Shown here: piece after piece, positions 24,574-32,848 of the stretch
Position numbering within the stretch: the first letter of the stretch is position 1
Layout: each line of letters begins with the position of its first letter
Assembly (NCBI GenBank): GCA_039819665.1
Contig: JBCBRM010000034.1
Coordinates: forward strand, 33,091-97,090
From: JAWPMV01 sp039819665
GTDB taxonomy: Bacteria > Bacteroidota > Bacteroidia > J057
Length of the DNA: 64,000 bases
Reading direction: 5' to 3'
Notes under the pieces: generated by a model
Databases searched by the model: none
What the model saw: the letters and a program-made list of their open reading frames with translations, nothing else
What the model was told of the DNA's origin: nothing
Translations under genes and position numbers: made by a program

Positions 24574-26502
24574 TTATTCCTCGCCCATTTCCTCCAATTG
24601 CATAGAGACTTCTTCCCATTTTTCAGTTAGCTCCATCAATTCCTCTCCCAGTTTATCAAATTGAGCTTGCAAATCCGATAATTTTTGAAAATCCCGAGCA
24701 TTCTCAGGATCAGCCATCGCTTTTTCAAGCTCCGCTTGCTTCGCTTCTTTGCTCTCTATTTCATTTTCAAACTTTTCCTGATCACGGGTCAGTTTTCGGA
24801 TCAAGTTCTGGCGCTTCCTTTTTTCTTTATAGGAAAGATTAGAATCCTGCTTCTTTTCTTCTTTTTCTTGTTGAGTCGGATTATTGGTAGACGAAAGTTC
24901 AGCATCTTGACGGGCTTTCCATTCTGCATACTCTTCGTAAGTACCGGGGTATTCTTTGATCTGCTTTTCTTCTATATACCAGACCTTATTGCTCACCCGC
25001 TGCAGGAAAAAGCGGTCGTGAGAAACCACCACATAAGTTCCCGGATAAGCATCCAAAGCCTCCACCAACATTTCTATGCTTTGTATGTCCAGGTGATTGG
25101 TAGGCTCATCCAGTAGGAGAAAGTTGGCTTCGGAAAGCAGGGTCTTGGCCAAAGCAACCCGAGATTTTTCACCTCCCGAAAGGACTGATATTTTTTTGTC
25201 TACCTCTTCACCCGAAAACATAAAGCTTCCCAGCACATTGCGGACCTCTGTTTCTGTTTTACCTGTAGCCGCCGCTTGAACCTCCTCCAAAATAGTATTC
25301 TTCAGATTCAGGGCTTCTAATTGATGCTGGGCAAAGAAGTCAAAATTGACATTGTAGCCCAGTTTATGTTCTCCTTCGAAAGACTCCCTTTCGGCAATGA
25401 TTCTTAATAGGGTGGATTTCCCTAATCCATTGGCCCCAATCAATCCGATCTTATCGCTTCGCAAAATCTCCCCTCCCGTATCCCTCAAAATCTCCTTGGG
25501 ACCATAGGATTTCCCTATATCATTCAGCTTCAATACCTCCTTACCGGAAGTTTGATTCATCACAAAGCGAATTTTCAGATTAAAGCCTTCTTCTTCCGGA
25601 GCCTCGATCCGCTCTAGTTTCTCCAACTGCTTAAGTTTACTCTGGGCCTGGCGGGCTTTTGTAGCTTTTGCTTTAAAACGATTGATGAAGCGCTCCTGTT
25701 CTGCGATATGTTTCTGCTGATTCTCATAGGCCCGCAGATGTTGCTCCTTCCGCAAATCTTTCTCTTTTAAATAGTAGCCGTAGTTTCCATTGTATACATG
25801 GAGCCGCCTAAGACTAATTTCCAACACCTTTTTCGCCATTCGATCCATAAACATGCGATCATGTGAAACGATGATGCAAGCCCCTGCAAAATTTTTCAAA
25901 TAGGATTCCAACCACTGGATAGAAGGAAGGTCCAGGTGATTGGTGGGCTCATCAAGTAAAAGGTAATCCGGTTCTGTCAGCAACATCTTCGCCAACAAAA
26001 CCCGCATCCTCCACCCTCCGGAAAAGGTATGAAAGGGCATATCATGCTCCTCTGCTTTGAAGCCAAGTCCCGACAATACCCCATGAACTACCGCATCCAT
26101 CCCAGGTCCGCCCATGGTTTCAAATTCTGCCTGCTTTTTTGCCAATTGATCCCATAACTCAGGATCTTCCTCTCCGGATTCCATTTTTTCCAGCAGGGCA
26201 TCTATCTCATCCTTCAACTTTAATTGCTCAGCAAAAGCTTCTCGCGCTACTTCTACCGCAGACTTCTCCGTTTGAAAGGAAAGAAGATCCTGACTAAAAA
26301 AAGCGATTTTGGTTTTACCCGAAAAATGAATGTTTCCTTCCGAAGGGCTTATATCTCCGGCGATCATCCGTAGCAAGGTAGATTTACCAGCACCATTGCG
26401 GCCAATCAGCCCTACCCGATCTCCCGGGGCGAATTGATAACTCGCTTCACGCAGAAGCCAATTTCCTCCGAAATCTATGCCGACCTTATCCAAACTGAGC
26501 AT
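24574..26502 (-). CDS. ABC-F family ATPase (Uup/YheS-like)
   Basis: 642 residues with two soluble ABC domains and no membrane helices. Domain 1: Walker A GRNGAGKST, signature FSGGWRMR, Walker B LLLDEPTNHLD. The ABC-F linker is rich in Lys/Arg/Gln helices (about 245-300). Domain 2: Walker A GANGLGKST, signature LSGGEKSR, Walker B LLLDEPTNHLD. A C-terminal charged coiled coil (about 550-640) is as in Uup. ABC-F proteins act on ribosomes, or in Uup's case on recombination intermediates and ribosomes. The TATTTTTG box at 26507-26514 lies four bases before the start, so the mRNA may be near-leaderless. Confidence 0.9.
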   Translation of the reverse strand: MLSLDKVGIDFGGNWLLREASYQFAPGDRVGLIGRNGAGKSTLLRMIAGDISPSEGNIHFSGKTKIAFFSQDLLSFQTEKSAVEVAREAFAEQLKLKDEIDALLEKMESGEEDPELWDQLAKKQAEFETMGGPGMDAVVHGVLSGLGFKAEEHDMPFHTFSGGWRMRVLLAKMLLTEPDYLLLDEPTNHLDLPSIQWLESYLKNFAGACIIVSHDRMFMDRMAKKVLEISLRRLHVYNGNYGYYLKEKDLRKEQHLRAYENQQKHIAEQERFINRFKAKATKARQAQSKLKQLEKLERIEAPEEEGFNLKIRFVMNQTSGKEVLKLNDIGKSYGPKEILRDTGGEILRSDKIGLIGANGLGKSTLLRIIAERESFEGEHKLGYNVNFDFFAQHQLEALNLKNTILEEVQAAATGKTETEVRNVLGSFMFSGEEVDKKISVLSGGEKSRVALAKTLLSEANFLLLDEPTNHLDIQSIEMLVEALDAYPGTYVVVSHDRFFLQRVSNKVWYIEEKQIKEYPGTYEEYAEWKARQDAELSSTNNPTQQEKEEKKQDSNLSYKEKRKRQNLIRKLTRDQEKFENEIESKEAKQAELEKAMADPENARDFQKLSDLQAQFDKLGEELMELTEKWEEVSMQLEEMGEE

Positions 26503-26750
26503 GGAGCAAAAATACTAGTATGAAGCTAAAAGAAAAAGCCGCTTTTAAACTCCTCAAACTTAAAAATATTAGCATGGCTGGCAGAGAAAAAGAGAGATTT
26601 GGTCAAAAAGACCATAAAGCATTGCCACAAAGCCTAATTTTTTACGTAAAATAGCAGATATATTCACCTAAAATCCCTAACATTCAAACTGGCTACTGAG
26701 TTTTATTAAGGAACTACTTAACAGGACCTAAGCTATAATTTCCCAAATAC

Positions 26751-29700
26751 ATGAAAAAGACCATACTACTCCTGCTGGGAATTTTCCTCTTCAGCTTTTA
26801 TGGCTGCAATAATCAAAGATCAGGAAATCCCAAAGTGCTAGTCTTTAGCAAAACAGCAGGTTTTGTTCATTCCTCTATTCCAGCAGGTATAGCTGCGATC
26901 CAAAAGCTTGGAAAAGAAAATAACTTCGGCGTAGATACGACTTCTCAAGCCGAATATTTTGAAGAAGACAATCTTAAGCAATACGCAGCTGTTATCTTCC
27001 TCAATACTACGGGCAACATACTAGAACCCAAAGAGGAAGCAGCTTTCGAACGCTTCATTCAAGCTGGCGGGGGATTTGTGGGGGTTCATGCCGCAACAGA
27101 TACCGAATACAGTTGGGGCTGGTACGGCAAACTCGTAGGGGCTTATTTCAAAAGTCATCCCCGTACACAGGAAGCAAACTTCATGATCAAGGACAAGACC
27201 TTTGGAGCGACAAAGTTCTTCCAGAAAACTTCCTGGATTCGTACGGATGAGCTGTACAACTTCAAGAAAATGAATCCTGAAGTTAATGTAGTTGTAGCTA
27301 TAGACGAAAGTTCCTATGAAGGGGGAGAAAATGGAGACAATCATCCCATGAGCTGGTACCATGAATATGATGGAGGGCGGGCTTTTTATACTGCTATGGG
27401 GCATACAGAAGAAAGCTATTCAGAAGAGGATTTCCTTAAGCACCTCTTGGGAGGAATACAGTATGCCATTGGAGATAATAGCGAACTTGATTATAGCAAA
27501 GCCACCTCTCAATTCCCTCCGGATACCGATCGCTTTAGTAAGGTTAAGCTTTCCAGTGGGAAGTTTAATGAACCTACCGAAATGACGATCCTGCCCAATT
27601 TTGATGTATTGATTGCAGAAAGGAAAGGTCGCCTATGGTGGTTTAATAATGAGACCCAGGAATTGAAGCAGGTGGCCGACATGAATGTCTATTATAAGGC
27701 CAATGTTCCCGGAGTAAATGCAGAAGAAGGTTTTATGGGACTTCAAAAGGATCCCAATTATGCAGAGAATAATTGGGTATATGCATTTTATTCTCCCAAT
27801 GGAGATGAGTCCGTTAACCGTCTTTCTCGCTTTAAGTTTAAAGATGGGGTTTGGGACATGGAATCTGAACAAAAGATTCTGGATGTATGGAGTCAGAGAG
27901 ATATCTGCTGCCATACAGGTGGTTCTATTACGTTTGGTCCAGGCGGTCTGCTCTACCTTTCAACCGGAGATAATTCAACTCCTTTTGATGAACCGGATGC
28001 CAAATTTGTCAACAATGGATATGCCCCGCTCAATGACTTACCTAATAAGGAACAATACGATGCCCGTCGTTCTTCTGGCAATACCAATGACCTGCGTGGA
28101 AAAATCATTCGAATTAAAGTAAATGAGGATGGTTCTTACGAAATCCCAGAAGGGAATCTTTTCCCCCAAGGCATGGAAAAAACCCGACCTGAAATCTATA
28201 CCATGGGCCACCGTAATCCTTACAGGATTTCAGTTGATCCCAAAAATGGTTACCTCTATTGGGGGGAAGTTGGGCCCGATTCGAGAGAAGATAATTTTGA
28301 AACACGCGGTCCGAGAGGGTATGATGAAATGAACCAGGCTAAAGAAGCCGGTAATTACGGTTGGCCTTATTTCGTCGCCAACAACAAAGCTTATGTAGAT
28401 TACGATTATAGCGATGGCAGCTCTGGAGCTACTTTCGACCCTGCAGCTCCCATCAATGAATCCGCCAATAATACCGGACTCAGAGAACTACCTCCGGCAA
28501 AAGGAGCCTATGTCTACTATGATTATGGAAAATCTCAGGACTTTCCGGAAACTGCATCAGGAGGAAGGAATGCAATGGCAGGCCCTATTTATTATTCAGA
28601 TTTATATCCGGGACAGAATAAACTGCCAGATTACTATGACGGCAAGGTAATTATCTACGACTGGATCAGGGGCTGGATGAAAGCAGTTCACCTATTCCCA
28701 AATGGGGACTTCAATAAATTGGAAGCCTTTGCTCCGGAAATTCAGCTGAACAACCTCATTGATATGGAGCTGGGACCAGATGGAAGAATCTACCTTCTTG
28801 AATACGGAACTACCTGGTTCAAAGCCAATGATGATTCCGGCCTGAGTTATATAGAATACAATGGAGGCAATCGCCCGCCGGTTATTGATGAGATTACGCT
28901 GGATAAAACTACCGGAAAACTCCCCCTGACCGTAGAAGTAACGGTGGGTGCACGAGATCGGGAAAAAGATCCGGTAACTTATATCTATGATTTCGGGGAT
29001 GGAACCACAGAGGAAAGTCAGGACCCAAGTATTTCTCATACCTATGAGAAAGCAGGTGATTATAAAATCAATGTTACTGCAAAAGATGATGCAGGAATGA
29101 GCGTTGAAGGGGAAATGCTTTCTGTAACGGCAGGCAATACCCGTCCTGAGTTGGCCATCAATATTGAAGGAGGAAATTCTTCATTCTTCCTTCCCGGAGT
29201 TCCCATTAATTATAGTGTTTCGGTGAATGATCCCGAAGATGGAAGCGCAGATATAGATGAATCTCGCATTTATGTTTCTGTGGATTATATGGAAGGTTTT
29301 GACGAAGCTTCTCTTTCCCTAGGTCATCAGCAGCTTTCTGAGGCAACACAGGGAGAGGCACTAGCCCTATCTTTGGATTGTAAGGCTTGTCATAAAGCCC
29401 AGGAAAAGTCAGTCGGCCCCAGCTATGAAGCGATTGCTTTGAAGTATGAGCAGGACCCTCAGGCGACTAAATATCTACGAGAACAAATTATCAATGGAAG
29501 CAGTGGAGTTTGGGGAGATAAGGTAATGCCCGCTCACCCGGATCTAGAAACCTTATCTGTTAATCAAATCGTAGCCTATATTCAATCTTTGGCAGGGGAG
29601 AAAAACAAAAAACCAAGTTTACCTGCGAAAGGAAGCTATACACCCAAAGCATCCCAGGCCAACAAGGTATTGGTCATGACTGCCAGTTACACGGATCAGG

Positions 29701-30158
29701 GAGGAACGGAAGCCAGGCCACTTACGGGCATCAAAAAGATCGCTTTGAAAAGTAGCAGCATTAGCTTTAGCGAGGATACTCCTAATCAGGGATTCCGCCA
29801 TGTAAAGTTTGGAGAAATGAACCTCTTGATCATCCCTCGTGATGGAGGTTGGTTTGCGGTTGAAGATGTCGACCTGAGTGGGGTTCGTGCTTCTAATATG
29901 ATGATCGGCTGGCAAAACGCGCCAGACAAAGGAATGAGCTTTGAGCTTAGGCTGGGAGCTGCAGATGGAGAAGTGATTGGAAAAGGAAGTATGGGCAAGC
30001 CTGGTTCAGGATCTCAGGGCGGCATGATCAACATTCGCCTCAATAAACGACTCACAGGAACACATAGCTTGTATTTTGTATATGCACCTTCCGAAGGAGA
30101 AAAAATCAAAGAAGGGATGTTTACTGCCGTAAGTGCAGTGAGCTTTTCTGGAAAATAA
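26751..30158 (+). CDS. ThuA / sorbosone-dehydrogenase / PKD / cytochrome c fusion lipoprotein
   Basis: 1135 residues. Lipoprotein signal (FSFYGC). Domain order: ThuA-like glutamine-amidotransferase-fold (about 25-250, GFVGVHAATDTEYSW); a glucose/sorbosone dehydrogenase beta-propeller (about 265-690, with GSITFGPGGLLYLSTGDNS and the RGKIIRI segment) that normally uses PQQ; a PKD domain (about 710-795, YDFGDGTTEES); a class I cytochrome c (heme site C877-K-A-C-H, axial Met in MPAHP); and a C-terminal carbohydrate-binding-like beta domain (about 990-1130). It probably oxidises a sugar in the periplasm and passes electrons to its own heme. Free-standing transcription unit with a terminator. Confidence 0.85.
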   Translation: MKKTILLLLGIFLFSFYGCNNQRSGNPKVLVFSKTAGFVHSSIPAGIAAIQKLGKENNFGVDTTSQAEYFEEDNLKQYAAVIFLNTTGNILEPKEEAAFERFIQAGGGFVGVHAATDTEYSWGWYGKLVGAYFKSHPRTQEANFMIKDKTFGATKFFQKTSWIRTDELYNFKKMNPEVNVVVAIDESSYEGGENGDNHPMSWYHEYDGGRAFYTAMGHTEESYSEEDFLKHLLGGIQYAIGDNSELDYSKATSQFPPDTDRFSKVKLSSGKFNEPTEMTILPNFDVLIAERKGRLWWFNNETQELKQVADMNVYYKANVPGVNAEEGFMGLQKDPNYAENNWVYAFYSPNGDESVNRLSRFKFKDGVWDMESEQKILDVWSQRDICCHTGGSITFGPGGLLYLSTGDNSTPFDEPDAKFVNNGYAPLNDLPNKEQYDARRSSGNTNDLRGKIIRIKVNEDGSYEIPEGNLFPQGMEKTRPEIYTMGHRNPYRISVDPKNGYLYWGEVGPDSREDNFETRGPRGYDEMNQAKEAGNYGWPYFVANNKAYVDYDYSDGSSGATFDPAAPINESANNTGLRELPPAKGAYVYYDYGKSQDFPETASGGRNAMAGPIYYSDLYPGQNKLPDYYDGKVIIYDWIRGWMKAVHLFPNGDFNKLEAFAPEIQLNNLIDMELGPDGRIYLLEYGTTWFKANDDSGLSYIEYNGGNRPPVIDEITLDKTTGKLPLTVEVTVGARDREKDPVTYIYDFGDGTTEESQDPSISHTYEKAGDYKINVTAKDDAGMSVEGEMLSVTAGNTRPELAINIEGGNSSFFLPGVPINYSVSVNDPEDGSADIDESRIYVSVDYMEGFDEASLSLGHQQLSEATQGEALALSLDCKACHKAQEKSVGPSYEAIALKYEQDPQATKYLREQIINGSSGVWGDKVMPAHPDLETLSVNQIVAYIQSLAGEKNKKPSLPAKGSYTPKASQANKVLVMTASYTDQGGTEARPLTGIKKIALKSSSISFSEDTPNQGFRHVKFGEMNLLIIPRDGGWFAVEDVDLSGVRASNMMIGWQNAPDKGMSFELRLGAADGEVIGKGSMGKPGSGSQGGMINIRLNKRLTGTHSLYFVYAPSEGEKIKEGMFTAVSAVSFSGK

Positions 30159-30176
30159 TTTGTACTAATAAAAGAC

Positions 30177-30213
30177 GAGGCAGCTAATAAATTATTAGCT
30201 GCCTCATTTTTTT
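30177..30213 (+). terminator. Rho-independent terminator
   Basis: GAGGCAGCTAATAA (30177-30190) and TTATTAGCTGCCTC (30192-30205) form a perfect 14-bp stem; ATTTTTTT follows. Confidence 0.9.
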
Positions 30214-30251
30214 ATACCTGATAAATAGCTACTTAGAATCACTGGGGAGTT

Positions 30252-30286
30252 TTTGTGCAAAAATATACACTAATTATATTTGCACA
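30252..30286 (+). promoter_or_regulatory. Promoter overlapped by an inverted-repeat operator
   Basis: TTTG (30252-30255) and TATATTTG (30275-30282), 19 bases apart, form a consensus promoter. The inverted repeat TGTGCAAA (30254-30261) / TTTGCACA (30279-30286) covers both boxes, so a dimeric repressor bound here would block transcription. One of the two downstream S24-type proteins is the obvious candidate. Confidence 0.6.
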
Positions 30287-30350
30287 TATAACTAATTTTA
30301 TTATCATTGCTAAAAGAAGCCAAACATCAACGTAAACTGCTCATACTGCC

Positions 30351-30860
30351 ATGAAGGTTTATTTCAAGTATGATTCAAATTCCAGCTATCCTCCTGATGC
30401 AAAGAAAGCTTCTCATAGAAGTAAGCAGGCACGGATACTCCCTATTGCCCTTGATAAAAATGGAAAGGAGCGCATAGGTTTTGTGGCGAGCAAGCTATAT
30501 AAGCAATATGCCCTCTTTCATCAGGACCCTTCTTTCATCAGTCAGCTTCCCAATTTCCATTTACCTATGTTGGGAGTCGGTTCTTTTCGAGCCTTTGAAA
30601 TCGCAGATGATTCTATGTATCCCCTTGAACGGGGGGCGATAGTGGTAGGAGAGTATGTGAAAGACTGGGCCAAAATACAGGGGGGAAAAACCTACATTGT
30701 TCTATATGAAGAGGAAGGACTCTTGTATAGGAGGCTCTATCCTCAGAAGCATAAAGCGGAAATACGCCTGGTGGCCGAAAAGAAAAGTTACGGGGCTCAA
30801 ACCGTTAATCTTAGCAAAATTTACGAAATCTGGCAGGCTCGAATGTTCATGAGCCTTTAA
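30351..30860 (+). CDS. Free-standing S24/LexA-like domain protein without HTH
   Basis: 169 residues. Aligns with the C-terminal half of the next gene (LPNFHLPMLG, FRAFEI, DSM.PL..G, VVGEYV.DW, ARMFMS), the S24 peptidase-like fold used by LexA and phage repressors for dimerisation and self-cleavage. There is no helix-turn-helix. Ser88 (DDSMYP) is present, but the expected catalytic lysine is Arg127 (LLYRRLY, versus VVYKR in the next protein), so autocleavage is doubtful. It may dimerise with its neighbour and modulate it. A strong promoter with an inverted repeat lies upstream. Confidence 0.75.
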   Translation: MKVYFKYDSNSSYPPDAKKASHRSKQARILPIALDKNGKERIGFVASKLYKQYALFHQDPSFISQLPNFHLPMLGVGSFRAFEIADDSMYPLERGAIVVGEYVKDWAKIQGGKTYIVLYEEEGLLYRRLYPQKHKAEIRLVAEKKSYGAQTVNLSKIYEIWQARMFMSL

Positions 30861-30994
30861 AAAGTAAATACTTTTTGCATTCTGAAGAAAAAAAGCAAAA
30901 ATCTCTATGTTTTTTTAGCTTATATACTAATTTTTTTATAGTTTGCTAAAAAATAGTTCACGCTGCTAATCGAATTAGCCTAAAATCAAACGTT

Positions 30995-31819
30995 ATGGGA
31001 GACAAAGACTCGATGGTAATCGACAAAAATCTAAAATTTCTACGCAAGAGAAAGGGGCTAACCCAACAGGAGCTTGCTAATCACCTCGGTGTAAGGAGAG
31101 CTTCAATTGGTGCTTATGAAGAAGGGAGGGCCACTCCCCGTTATGATACCCTTGAAAGAGTATCTGATTTCTTCCAGGTTTCTATAGACTTGCTTATCAA
31201 GGAAAATCTTTCAGAGCTCAGCGAGGAGGACTTTGAAGATTTCCAAAATGCCAAGGCTATGATGGATGCCGAAGGAAAGAGACTTCGTATCCTTCCTATA
31301 ACCATAGACCATGAAGGCCGGGAAAACATCGAATATGTTCATCAAAAAGCCTCTGCAGGTTATCTCAATGGATATGCTGATCCAGAATACATTGAAGAGC
31401 TTCCTAAGTTTCAGCTTCCTATGCTGGGGAATGGAACCTATAGAGCATTTGAGATTAAAGGAGACTCTATGCTTCCTCTAAAGCCTGGAACAATCGTAAT
31501 TGGTGAGTATGTACAGGATTGGACGGAAATAAAAGAAGGTCAAACCTATATCCTTGCATCCACAACTGAAGGAGTTGTTTACAAGCGAATCTTTAACCGG
31601 ACCGCCAATGATGGTAGTAAATTGTTGACTTTGAAGTCTGACAACCCTGCTTATCCACCTTATGAGGTTCGAATAGAAGATGTACGGGAGATTTGGAAAG
31701 CAAAGATGTTCATGAGCCAGGAATTCCCTGATCCGGATATCTCTCTTGAGAAACTTTCCTCGATCGTTCTTGATTTACAACAAGAAGTCATTCGCATGAA
31801 ACGTCCTGGCAGCAACTAA
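30995..31819 (+). CDS. XRE-family regulator with S24 (LexA-like) domain
   Basis: 274 residues. N-terminal XRE helix-turn-helix (about 10-66, LTQQELANHLGVRRASIGAYEEGRATP), a short acidic linker, an S24 domain (about 95-240) with Ser158 in KGDSMLP and Lys197 in VVYKRI, the serine-lysine dyad, and a C-terminal helix. Such proteins are repressors that can be inactivated by self-cleavage, or stress and plasmid/phage-type regulators. No phage genes are near. The upstream region (about 30921-30950) resembles the leader of the preceding gene (ATATAnACTAATTTT, TTGCTAAAA), suggesting shared binding sites. Confidence 0.85.
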   Translation: MGDKDSMVIDKNLKFLRKRKGLTQQELANHLGVRRASIGAYEEGRATPRYDTLERVSDFFQVSIDLLIKENLSELSEEDFEDFQNAKAMMDAEGKRLRILPITIDHEGRENIEYVHQKASAGYLNGYADPEYIEELPKFQLPMLGNGTYRAFEIKGDSMLPLKPGTIVIGEYVQDWTEIKEGQTYILASTTEGVVYKRIFNRTANDGSKLLTLKSDNPAYPPYEVRIEDVREIWKAKMFMSQEFPDPDISLEKLSSIVLDLQQEVIRMKRPGSN

Positions 31820-32059
31820 GAATTGCTGCATTTAGGTAATAGGTATCATGAAGATACCTGAGAAATAAGGCCTAAATACTTTGCACATCTACCCCATAAC
31901 AGTTTCCGCAGCAACATTTTCTAAAAACAACATGTCGACAGGCGTCTGTTCCTTTTGCAAAAGCAAATCCGGGCAGACGCCTTTTCCATTACATATTTTT
32001 CCAAAAATCCTTGCTATGCCCTTAGCTTTTGGCTAAATAGGATTTCTAAACGGATAAGT

Positions 32060-32848
32060 ATGAAAACTTTGTCTGGCTTTTCCGGGCTATTTTTACTCCT
32101 TCTCTCTCTCCAAATTGCTTGTGCTCCTTCCAAAAGCAGATCGTCTGATGCTGAGCCTCAGGATTCAATTACAATCGAACTCGATAGTAGTAAGGTTCCA
32201 GCACCAGCAGACTCTTCATTCATCTATGAAGAACCCGATACTTCAGATCTGGAACGTACCCTCATTTCTCAGGGACTCATAAATATCCTTTCGATAGTAG
32301 ATGATGTCGTGATTGAAATGAAGTATAGCACCACGGACAACTTTCTGAATGAAGATGTATACGAAGACTTCTCACATTGCTATTTGCAAAAAGAAGTAGC
32401 AGAAAAACTCGCCAAGGTTCAAGCCAGTATTAAGGCAAAAAATGATCGTTTGAGTTTAATAGTCTTTGATTGCGTACGTCCACGTTCTGTCCAATATAAA
32501 ATGTGGGAGATCGTCAAAGGAACAGATCAACAGAAATATGTGGCAGCTCCAGGAGGAAGTGGTTCTATGCACAATTATGGTGCTGCAGTTGATCTTTCTC
32601 TCGTGCACCTGGATACTGGATATGTGGATATGGGAACTCCCTTTGATTTCTTTGGAGACCTCGCACAGCCGAGATATGAGGAACAATTCCTCAAAGAAGG
32701 TAAACTTACTCAAGATCAATTCAACAATCGTAGATTATTCCGTGCAGCAATGCTTCAGGCAGGATTTCATGGAATACTTTCGGAATGGTGGCATTTCAAC
32801 GGTTTTCCCCGCGAGGTGGTGAAGAAGCAGTATCAGATTGTGGAATAG
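32060..32848 (+). CDS. D-alanyl-D-alanine dipeptidase (VanX/DdpX-like) lipoprotein
   Basis: 262 residues from the ATG at 32060, which begins a lipoprotein signal (LLLLSLQIAC); the frame extends upstream without start support. M15D zinc peptidase motifs: FDCVRPRSVQYKMW (substrate-binding Arg), SMHNYGAAVDLSL (the SxHxxGxAxD zinc motif) and EWWHF with the catalytic Glu and third zinc ligand His. It cleaves D-Ala-D-Ala in the periplasm, usually for wall turnover rather than vancomycin resistance; no vanA/H partners are nearby. Its last 53 bases overlap the converging OstA-like gene. Confidence 0.88.
   Translation: MKTLSGFSGLFLLLLSLQIACAPSKSRSSDAEPQDSITIELDSSKVPAPADSSFIYEEPDTSDLERTLISQGLINILSIVDDVVIEMKYSTTDNFLNEDVYEDFSHCYLQKEVAEKLAKVQASIKAKNDRLSLIVFDCVRPRSVQYKMWEIVKGTDQQKYVAAPGGSGSMHNYGAAVDLSLVHLDTGYVDMGTPFDFFGDLAQPRYEEQFLKEGKLTQDQFNNRRLFRAAMLQAGFHGILSEWWHFNGFPREVVKKQYQIVE

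Noticed and set aside
30351..31819. Prophage control region
   Set aside because: S24/XRE regulators can belong to phages, but no integrase, structural, lysis or excision genes are near, and neighbours are household genes.
32060..32848. Vancomycin-resistance vanX
   Set aside because: The motifs fit the dipeptidase family, but no vanH, vanA or VanRS-like genes are near; a general cell-wall role is more likely.
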